From contig JASFRS010000083.1 in NCBI GenBank assembly GCA_050114795.1, positions 1 through 10,108 on the forward strand: a DNA stretch of 10,108 bases, read 5' to 3'. Shown here piece by piece: positions 1-4,327 of the stretch. Within the stretch, counting starts at the first letter, position 1; each line of letters starts with the position of its first letter. The notes beneath the pieces are model-generated. The model saw nothing but the letters and a program-made list of their open reading frames with translations, had not been told where the DNA came from and searched no databases. The DNA comes from JASFRS01 sp050114795. GTDB lineage: Bacteria; Pseudomonadota; Alphaproteobacteria; Sphingomonadales; CAKZYD01. The translations under genes were made by a program, and so were the position numbers.

Positions 1-201
1 CACCATCCGAACAGAGCGCTGCACTATAGGATTGTCCGCCATAGACCGTTTAGCCAAAGTTGTATAATTGCGCTGCCCCCACTGCGCCTGACCATGGGAG
101 AAAAACAACACTTCAGAAGACGGGTGAGGCAAGCTAAGTGCCGCACTGGCTTTGGTCTCATCGGCACCTTGCTTAGCGGTTAGAAAGTCGAAAAAAGCCA
201 T
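1..201 (-). CDS. Phage/GTA portal protein, N-terminal fragment (g3-like)
   Basis: Only the first 67 codons are in the window; the gene runs off the left edge. The protein starts MAFFDFLTAKQ and contains a segment, at about residues 34-67, reading FFSHGQAQWGQRNYTTLAKR followed by SMADNPIVQRSVRMV. This matches the pattern of HK97-type and GTA portal proteins (W-x-x-R-[DN]-Y-x-x-L-A, then N-P-x-x-x-R-x-V-R), which form the dodecameric DNA entry ring of the capsid. The ATG at 201 is preceded by GAGGA at a spacing of about 6, and this decides the start. It follows terL in the same direction, the standard g2-g3 order in RcGTA, but across an unusual 170-bp gap. That it is a portal is well supported by motif plus position. 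Whether it belongs to a GTA or to a related prophage cannot be decided from the fragment. Confidence 0.8.
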   Translation of the reverse strand, partial: MAFFDFLTAKQGADETKASAALSLPHPSSEVLFFSHGQAQWGQRNYTTLAKRSMADNPIVQRSVRMV

Positions 202-269
202 GTGCAGTCCTCATAAAGGCAATGTTTCAAATTCGGGGTGGACGCGGCGCGGCCTGAAGCGCGCGCTGG

Positions 270-295
270 CAAAAAAACGCCGCTCGCGGGGGAGC
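270..295 (-). terminator. Possible weak intrinsic terminator between terL and portal
   Basis: On the minus strand, the dyad CCGC-GA-GCGG (or the alternative GCTC...GAGC pairing) is followed by CG and then seven consecutive T. The T-run is good, but the stem is short and its loop is only 2 nt in the best pairing. This is a weak candidate, listed because it would matter for readthrough into the head genes. Confidence 0.2.
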
Positions 296-319
296 ATCAA
301 GCCACGCCACGCCCAATAT

Positions 320-354
320 GCTGCGCCTCTAGGGGAGGAGGAGGCAGGCGCAGC
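320..354 (-). repeat. Inverted repeat, 9-bp arms, downstream of terL
   Basis: The arms GCTGCGCCT (320-328) and AGGCGCAGC (346-354) are exact complements, separated by a 17-nt purine-rich loop. It begins 18 bp after the terL stop in the transcript. No T-run follows it directly, so it is not a canonical intrinsic terminator. It could be an RNA-stabilising or processing hairpin. Confidence 0.5.
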
Positions 355-371
355 GAGGGGACCGAAATCCC

Positions 372-1703
372 TTAAATTCTTCTGATTTTCGGGTTAGTGC
401 TTTGGGCAAAGGCCAATTCTGTTAGCGCCCAAACCAAGGCGTCCATACGATCCGGGCTGTTCTGCCCAGGCCCACCATCATAAGCGCATAGCTCATCCTC
501 CAACTCCGGAAATACAGCCAAATGATGAACCCGACCTTGTTCATAAAGTGCGGCAACCGGCTCGGCTCTGGCGATCTTGCCGCGACTTGCACGAACTTTT
601 TTATAGGGTATCTGCGTATCTATAGTGCGCAGGACACTTTCAACAAGATCACCACCATTATTGACCTCAGCAATCAACCGATCTGCATGAAACTCATCAG
701 CAGCAGCAATGGCCGTACGCGCCCAACTTTCAGGGCTCACCCCCTGAACACTTCGGTCCGCCAACACATAAAACTCACCATCCACACCAAGGCCAGCAAC
801 AACAATACCGCAGGCATCAGAACGTTTTCCAGACGTCACTGGAGGATCAACCGCAACAACGATCCGACCCATGATTGCAGCCTGGGTCCGACGGTTAGCG
901 TCAATCAATTTATGGGTCCAAAGTGCCCCCTGGATATCTTCCAGAATTTCGCCGTCAATTTCTTGGCGGCCAATGCGCGTATTAGCATATCTATCCCTGA
1001 CATGAGCTAAAAACGCAGGCGATAAATGCACCTGGTTTTCAAACGTCCCACCTCGCGTAACAACAGTGTCTTCGGCGTCCATTAATTGTCGCAGCATTGG
1101 CAAAGGGCGAGGCGTCGTCGTCGCCAAAACCCTGGGATTTGCACCCAGCCTTAAACCTAAAAGCAGATTGGACCAGCTTTCTTCCAGCCGCGACCATTTC
1201 GCCACTTCATCACCCCAAGCCAAATGATGTTGAGGGCCACGCAATTGATCTGGATCTTCCGCCGAATAAAGCGTTGCAATCGTCCCATTTGGCCAAGTCA
1301 AACGCCTCTTTGAGACTTCGAAATTTGGCCGCTGATAAGGTGGAGAACAGGATAATATACCTGACTCACCTTCGACCATGATGTCCCGTGCATCAGCGAA
1401 TGTATCCGCCACAAGGGCAATACGCGCAATCTCACCAGATGCGGAAAGTGGACTATCACCCTCAACCAACATCCGTACCCATTCAACGCCCATTCGGGTT
1501 TTGCCAAAGCCTCGTCCTGCAATGACTAGCCAACAAAACCAATCACCGGCCGGTGGCAATTGCTTTGGACGAGCCCAAAAGCGCCAATCATGAAGAAGAT
1601 ACAAAGCCTGCGCGCTATCAAAATCACCGAGTAGGTCTCTCCGCCCTTTCCCGCCTAATCTGGCAACGCGTTCAGCGAGGGAAAGGTCAGGCAAGTCAGT
1701 CAT
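372..1703 (-). CDS. Large terminase subunit (TerL), GTA g2-like
   Basis: This is a 443-aa DNA-packaging motor protein. The N-terminal ATPase has a Walker A motif AGRGFGKT (residues 62-69), a Walker B-like LAWGDE (161-166, acidic pair 165-166) and the coupling motif ATTTPRP (194-200). The C-terminal RNase H-like nuclease has the expected acidic positions: VAVDP (Asp286), EVNNGG (Glu346) and DRMDAL (418-423). The length and layout fit GTA-type and HK97-type TerL proteins. The ATG at 1703 overlaps the end of the upstream small terminase gene by 8 bp (ATGACTGA), which suggests translational coupling; no strong separate ribosome binding site is visible. All motif residues are intact, so the motor looks functional. 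The assignment as TerL is firm. The GTA-like assignment rests on similarity to remembered RcGTA g2 proteins and on the neighbours. Confidence 0.95.
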   Translation of the reverse strand: MTDLPDLSLAERVARLGGKGRRDLLGDFDSAQALYLLHDWRFWARPKQLPPAGDWFCWLVIAGRGFGKTRMGVEWVRMLVEGDSPLSASGEIARIALVADTFADARDIMVEGESGILSCSPPYQRPNFEVSKRRLTWPNGTIATLYSAEDPDQLRGPQHHLAWGDEVAKWSRLEESWSNLLLGLRLGANPRVLATTTPRPLPMLRQLMDAEDTVVTRGGTFENQVHLSPAFLAHVRDRYANTRIGRQEIDGEILEDIQGALWTHKLIDANRRTQAAIMGRIVVAVDPPVTSGKRSDACGIVVAGLGVDGEFYVLADRSVQGVSPESWARTAIAAADEFHADRLIAEVNNGGDLVESVLRTIDTQIPYKKVRASRGKIARAEPVAALYEQGRVHHLAVFPELEDELCAYDGGPGQNSPDRMDALVWALTELAFAQSTNPKIRRI

Positions 1704-2145
1704 CAGTCTCGCCCTGTCGGGCCAGATGTTCCATCGCTGCCAATTTAGCCTCTAAAGCCGCCAAAGGGTCTTCAGTCTTATTACGATCCTCAGTATTTAC
1801 AGCCTTCTTATCGCCATAGACTTCAGCGCGCTTTGATTTCAACAGGAACATTGCAAGATTATCTGAATAACTTTTCACAGTACCGACTTCCTTACCACCA
1901 AAATATTGAGGCTTTTCAACCCCCTCAATCGCGCGCTGGATCAAAACGCTTTCAAGCTGGTCCAGCGCCTGCGCAAGCGCATCATCCCAGTCCTGAGCAA
2001 AGCCCTCATCGGTCCGCCGCAAACGATATGCGCTATGGCGGGGCATGTCCGCCTGCCGCGCGCTTTCAGAAACATTTCCAGTTTCACTTAGATGGTGCAG
2101 AAACAGCGCGCGGCGTTTCTTTGTCCACGTATTGGGAGTGGGCAT
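1696..2145 (-). CDS. Small terminase-like protein, GTA g1-like
   Basis: This 149-aa protein lies immediately upstream of terL. Residues about 12-50 form a helix-turn-helix-like segment (FLHHLSETGNVSESARQADM, then PRHSAYRLRR), typical of small terminase or phage-type HTH proteins. The middle contains NLAMFLLKSKRAEVYGDK (about residues 96-113), a pattern I recognise from alphaproteobacterial g1/TerS-like proteins. The C-terminus is charged and probably helical (DPLAALEAKLAAMEHLARQ). In RcGTA, gp1 is the small terminase partner of TerL that supports non-specific headful packaging. The start ATG has only a weak Shine-Dalgarno (GGAAC about 12 nt upstream), so initiation may be inefficient or depend on the leader. 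It is preceded by a strong predicted promoter. The function is inferred from position, size and the HTH. Confidence 0.78.
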   Translation of the reverse strand: MPTPNTWTKKRRALFLHHLSETGNVSESARQADMPRHSAYRLRRTDEGFAQDWDDALAQALDQLESVLIQRAIEGVEKPQYFGGKEVGTVKSYSDNLAMFLLKSKRAEVYGDKKAVNTEDRNKTEDPLAALEAKLAAMEHLARQGETDD

Positions 2146-2159
2146 AGAGACAGGTTCCG

Positions 2160-2171
2160 CATAAATTTATG
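2160..2171. repeat. 12-bp perfect palindrome in the g1 leader
   Basis: CATAAATTTATG is a perfect palindrome ending 14 bp upstream of the g1 start codon. It lies downstream of the predicted transcription start, so it would be a roadblock-type operator or part of the leader RNA. Being AT-rich it could also arise by chance. Confidence 0.35.
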
Positions 2172-2182
2172 TAGAAGAATAT

Positions 2183-2198
2183 GGAGGGCAACGCCTCC
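2183..2198 (-). repeat. Short hairpin in the g1 leader
   Basis: GGAGG and CCTCC pair around a 6-nt loop in the predicted 5' untranslated region of the GTA transcript. On the minus strand the 5' arm itself reads GGAGG, a Shine-Dalgarno-like sequence, but no start codon lies at a usable distance. A role as an RNA structure is possible but unproven. Confidence 0.3.
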
Positions 2199-2228
2199 GT
2201 GCAGGTGCAATTCTCGACCTTGACACAA

Positions 2229-2257
2229 CCAATACATATCAGTGTTGCGCTTGTCAA
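2229..2257 (-). promoter_or_regulatory. Predicted sigma-70 promoter of the GTA operon
   Basis: On the minus strand a perfect -35 box TTGACA (2257-2252) is followed by a 17-bp spacer and TATTGG (2234-2229) as the -10. Transcription would start near 2222, giving a leader of about 77 nt before g1. The -35 is ideal and the -10 is mediocre. This is the only good promoter seen between g1 and the upstream genes. Confidence 0.55.
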
Positions 2258-2276
2258 ACCTATTTTTGACCTATTT
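2258..2276 (-). promoter_or_regulatory. Two direct repeats 11 bp apart next to the GTA -35 box
   Basis: ACCTATTT occurs at 2258-2265 and again at 2269-2276 (AAATAGGT on the transcribed strand). The copies are identical, on the same face of the helix (11-bp period), and abut the -35 box without a gap. Tandem sites in this position are typical for an activator that contacts RNA polymerase from just upstream of -35. The protein is unknown; the adjacent DUF6456 regulator or a GafY-type partner are candidates. Confidence 0.5.
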
Positions 2277-2295
2277 GGTACATTTTGTTAAATAA

Positions 2296-2319
2296 ATGCG
2301 GAAAATTTAAAATTCGCAT
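2296..2319. repeat. 24-bp imperfect dyad upstream of the GTA promoter
   Basis: ATGCG (2296-2300) and CGCAT (2315-2319) are exact complements, and pairing continues inward for two more positions, one of them G-T. The interior is all A/T. The dyad lies about 85 bp upstream of the predicted start of the GTA transcript and about 110 bp upstream of the divergent small gene, where a repressor or architectural protein could bind. Confidence 0.35.
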
Positions 2320-2371
2320 CAAAATTGGGCAGTGGTTTATTAGACGGCAAGGCCACATACAGCTTAACCTT

Positions 2372-2419
2372 TGACATATAAAGCGACACGGAAAGGAGGT
2401 CGCGCTATGACATATGTCA
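2372..2419 (+). promoter_or_regulatory. Repeated TGACATAT sites at the small exported gene
   Basis: TGACATAT occurs at 2372-2379 and 2408-2415. The second copy is half of the perfect 12-bp palindrome TGACATATGTCA (2408-2419), which overlaps the start codon. TATAAA at 2377-2382 could be the -10 of this gene, with no good -35 upstream, so the promoter may need an activator. Binding at either site would affect this gene's expression. This is a pattern observation only. Confidence 0.35.
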
Positions 2420-2697
2420 GCTCAGTGCACCAATTTATGAGACTTCGTTCGTCTTTCATCGGCTCGATCATTGCTCTGGTTTTCACAAACACGCCAGTTG
2501 CCGCCGATCGACAAATAAACACCCAGCTCCTAAAAGCTTCAGCAACCATAGGACAAACCGCGCAACAGAAGATTGCCTTGGCCGAAACCACCTCATCAGA
2601 ACAAAATGTCATCACAGATAAAGCCAAAGCCAAGCGCGCATTTTCGGCCCTTTTGCTTGCTGTGCAAAAAAGCTGTCGAAATCGCCAGTGCGGTTAA
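2407..2697 (+). CDS. Small exported protein of unknown function
   Basis: This 96-aa protein is of no family I recognise. The start ATG at 2407 is fixed by a near-perfect Shine-Dalgarno AAAGGAGGT (2392-2400) at a spacing of about 6; longer in-frame starts upstream lack one. Residues about 12-33 look like a signal peptide: basic MRLR, hydrophobic SFIGSIIALVF, then a possible cleavage site after VAA (residue 33). The mature part is about 63 residues, rich in Ala, Gln, Lys and Thr, probably helical. It ends with two cysteines (Cys90, Cys95) five residues apart, which could form a disulphide if exported. The gene stands alone, facing away from the GTA operon, and ends before a clear terminator. 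Its place between the GTA genes and the regulator pair invites a GTA-related role (release, envelope or receptor), but nothing in the sequence shows it. Confidence 0.72.
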   Translation: MTYVSSVHQFMRLRSSFIGSIIALVFTNTPVAADRQINTQLLKASATIGQTAQQKIALAETTSSEQNVITDKAKAKRAFSALLLAVQKSCRNRQCG

Positions 2698-2743
2698 AAG
2701 GACAATAGTGGACAAATACTCTCTTCCCGCAATCCCCTCTTAA

Positions 2744-2771
2744 AGGCGCCCTATTTGGGCGCCTATTTTTT
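2744..2771 (+). terminator. Intrinsic terminator of the small exported gene
   Basis: The stem AGGCGCCC (2744-2751) pairs perfectly with GGGCGCCT (2757-2764) around a 5-nt loop, followed by A and six T (2766-2771). It lies 47 bp after the small gene's stop codon. It also sits just past the convergent end of the DUF6456 gene, so it may stop transcription in both directions, although the minus-strand T-run is only three. Confidence 0.88.
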
Positions 2772-2772
2772 C

Positions 2773-3540
2773 TCAGTCCAATCCATAATGTCTGGCAAGT
2801 TGAGATAAAGCGATGGACAGAACAACTTTCCCGGAGCGTTGAGGCCAGTTCAAAGCGCGCTCTGCCCCTTCAAGCCCTTCATGATGACAACAAACACGTA
2901 AAACAATATCTGACAGCCCAGGCCCCAGCACTTCCAATGCACGCTCGAAACGTAATTTAGCATTCATTTCCGTCGGCGTGGGGTCATAAACCTTATCAGC
3001 GAAACATTGCCCACTATCACGAATTGTCATGTCCCAATTCATCGTCACCCGCGGGCCCTTATGGGCCGTCTCCCAATCACTTCGCAATCGTTCCCCGGCA
3101 TCGAACTGAGTTTGAGATATTAAAGGCCGTCCGTTTTTACCCTTGCGGCTTTTTAACCACCAGAGTGGGGAATCAGACAGATTCACAACCACAGACCTCA
3201 TCCCCTCATGCGCTTTTACGACTTTCCGCCCGCGCTGCTGATGCTGCGCGACATAAGGGTCTGTTTTTACATGTTGCGCCTTCGATGAAGGTTTTAGAGC
3301 ACACATGCGTTTTAAAAGAGAATGACCACGAGAGTTAATAATCACTTGATCACCTTGACGCTGCACCAAGTCTTTTTTTTCAAGCTCCGCAATCAAAGAA
3401 GAAGGTAATGTCTTTGCGCCGAGTTGATAGCTTCCACTCTTGGACTTCCTTGCATCTTTTCCCTCAGACATTTGCCGCAGCGTTTGCGTAGCAAATTTAC
3501 TCAAACCCATAGCAGAGGACAATTGCGAAACTGTGGTCAT
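2773..3540 (-). CDS. DUF6456 protein, possible GTA activator of the GafA/GafZ type
   Basis: This is a 255-aa protein. I place the start at the ATG at 3540, preceded by AAAAGG at a spacing of about 8; an in-frame TTG at 3588 gives 16 more residues but has no ribosome binding site. Residues about 36-80 look like a winged-helix-type segment (LPSSLIAELEKKDLVQRQGD, then VIINSRGHSLLKRM). Residues about 117-254 match the DUF6456 pattern: SPLWWL (124-129), FDAGERLRSDW (146-156), GPRVTMNWD (162-170), LGPGLSDIVLRVCC (205-218), a WPxRSGKVVL motif (232-241) and a terminal LARHYGL. I recall this domain from alphaproteobacteria, and I think it corresponds to part of RcGTA's activator GafA and Caulobacter GafZ. 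That last link is from memory and needs checking. It is oriented toward the GTA operon and divergent from a repressor-like gene, a typical switch layout. Confidence 0.75.
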   Translation of the reverse strand: MTTVSQLSSAMGLSKFATQTLRQMSEGKDARKSKSGSYQLGAKTLPSSLIAELEKKDLVQRQGDQVIINSRGHSLLKRMCALKPSSKAQHVKTDPYVAQHQQRGRKVVKAHEGMRSVVVNLSDSPLWWLKSRKGKNGRPLISQTQFDAGERLRSDWETAHKGPRVTMNWDMTIRDSGQCFADKVYDPTPTEMNAKLRFERALEVLGPGLSDIVLRVCCHHEGLEGAERALNWPQRSGKVVLSIALSQLARHYGLD

Positions 3541-3692
3541 AAAATCTACCTTTTCAACTTTCACATACAAGAAAATTGGATTAACCAACTAGAAGCTGTG
3601 TAGGACAGGAAAAAATCTCGCCAGATAGGTTATTTTTTTACACGCGTCATATTGAGTTAGATATATTGGCTATATCGGCAGGAGGAACACCT
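3541..3692. promoter_or_regulatory. Divergent control region of the regulator pair
   Basis: This 152-bp, AT-rich region separates the DUF6456 gene (minus) and the XRE gene (plus). It contains TTGGATTAACCAA (3576-3588, arms TTGG/CCAA) in the DUF6456 leader. It also has AGATAGGT (3623-3630), one mismatch from the 8-mer repeated at the GTA promoter, then a T-run and the dyad described separately. A TTTACA (3637-3642) with TATATT 19 bp downstream is a weak plus-strand promoter candidate. No good minus-strand promoter stands out. Confidence 0.4.
3660..3676. promoter_or_regulatory. Inverted repeat, candidate operator of the XRE repressor
   Basis: GATATA-TTGGC-TATATC is a perfect inverted repeat with 6-bp arms and a 5-bp spacer, ending just before the XRE gene's ribosome binding site. 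Dyads of this size fit a dimeric XRE repressor, and the position over the promoter or start region fits autorepression. No second copy was found at the GTA promoter or at the DUF6456 start. Confidence 0.45.
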
Positions 3693-4259
3693 ATGCGAAG
3701 CCGAATTCGCGAAATCAGAAAGGCTAAAGGTCTCACCTTGGCTGAAGTCGCCGAGCGCATAAAACCCGAACCCAGCACCGCCCAGACGATAGGACGACTG
3801 GAAACCGGCATGCGCACATTAAGTGTGGAATGGCTCAATCGAATTGCCAAAGCACTTGAGGTGGAACCGTCTGAATTAATAACACTCCCACAACAAGCTG
3901 ACTGCCCAATCATGGGTGAAATTCTGGCGGACGGATTCATCCATCCAATTCCAACGGAAATGGTGGACCTTCGTTTAGCGGCAAAAGACCCCTTGGCCAT
4001 TAGAGTCAGTGAAGTCTACGACGACTTTATTCCCGGTGACATTATCATTTTCGATCGTGTTGCTGGCGATGCCCTTTACCTTCTCGATGGTCAAGATTGC
4101 CTTATTGAAACAGCAGATGGCCTATCCTGTTTTGGCCGCCTTCTTATGGAGCCAGAAGGCAGCGTAAATATAGCAACTTCCCGACCGGAGGCAAAAGTCT
4201 ATCGCGATCTACGGCCTGTGTGGGGCGCTAAAATGGTGATGTTAATACGGCATTTTTGA
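3693..4259 (+). CDS. XRE-family repressor with a non-catalytic S24-like domain
   Basis: This is a 188-aa protein. The ATG at 3693 has AGGAGG at 3680-3685 (spacing 7) and is preferred over an in-frame TTG at 3666, which has no such site. Residues 4-62 are a classic XRE helix-turn-helix (IREIRKAKGLTLAEVAERI, then TIGRLETGMRTLS). Residues about 71-188 resemble the C-terminal LexA/S24 dimerisation domain, including PGDIIIFD (114-121). The catalytic serine region expected before it (GDSM-like) reads VSEVYDD instead and is about two residues shorter, so I see no Ser-Lys protease site. It is thus likely a dimeric repressor that senses something other than RecA-stimulated self-cleavage. It is divergent from the DUF6456 gene, like cI-type or RogA-type repressors facing their target. 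A dyad in its own leader suggests autoregulation. Whether it controls the GTA genes is inference. Confidence 0.8.
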   Translation: MRSRIREIRKAKGLTLAEVAERIKPEPSTAQTIGRLETGMRTLSVEWLNRIAKALEVEPSELITLPQQADCPIMGEILADGFIHPIPTEMVDLRLAAKDPLAIRVSEVYDDFIPGDIIIFDRVAGDALYLLDGQDCLIETADGLSCFGRLLMEPEGSVNIATSRPEAKVYRDLRPVWGAKMVMLIRHF

Positions 4260-4273
4260 TGCTCAAAGCGCAC

Positions 4274-4304
4274 TTGACGTTTACGTTAACGTAAAGCACT
4301 CTGA
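4274..4304 (+). promoter_or_regulatory. LiuR-type (MerR-family) operator and promoter of the acyl-CoA dehydrogenase operon
   Basis: TTTACGTTAACGTAAA (4280-4295) is a perfect 16-bp palindrome, 32 bp upstream of the dehydrogenase start. A TTGACG -35-like box (4274-4279) abuts it, so the palindrome would fill a 17-20-bp spacer, the classic site of MerR-family regulators. The -10 (within CACTCTGA, 4297-4304) is poor, as is common for such promoters. From memory, the sequence closely matches the LiuR consensus that controls branched-chain amino acid and fatty acid degradation genes in Proteobacteria. No regulator gene is in the window. Confidence 0.65.
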
Positions 4305-4327
4305 GGCCAAAGAAAAGGAGGCTCCCA

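Larger units (their letters stand above)
202..371. other. GC-rich gap between terL and the portal gene, with inverted repeats
   Basis: Positions 241-360 are about 71% G+C (85 of 120 by hand count), against roughly half in the flanking genes. Read on the minus strand (the transcription direction), it contains a 9-bp inverted repeat, a short dyad and a run of seven T. The only minus-strand ORF with an ATG is 28 codons (297 to 211), with no clear ribosome binding site and an arginine-rich composition. I therefore do not call a gene. It may be a repeat element, a decayed gene or a regulatory leader for the portal gene. Confidence 0.5.

Noticed and set aside
211..297. 28-codon minus-strand ORF just before the portal gene
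   Set aside because: It stops 10 bp before the portal start, which could suggest coupling, but there is no Shine-Dalgarno and its composition follows the GC-rich DNA; too short to support.
152..385. Plus-strand ORF across the terL-portal gap
   Set aside because: It overlaps the portal start and the terL end on the opposite strand, has no ribosome binding site, and is arginine/alanine-rich because of the GC-rich DNA.
522..1010. Plus-strand ORF of 162 codons antisense to terL
   Set aside because: It is a shadow of terL, which has intact ATPase and nuclease motifs on the other strand; no ribosome binding site or recognisable domain.
2281..2310. CtrA site (TTAA-N7-TTAA) upstream of the GTA genes
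   Set aside because: Two TTAA motifs are present (2288-2291 and 2307-2310), but the spacing is 15 rather than 7.
3541..3588. Upstream TTG start for the DUF6456 gene
   Set aside because: It adds 16 residues without a ribosome binding site, whereas the ATG at 3540 has AAAAGG at a usable distance.
3666..3692. Upstream TTG start for the XRE gene
   Set aside because: The TTG lies inside the GATATA/TATATC dyad and has no ribosome binding site; the ATG at 3693 has AGGAGG.
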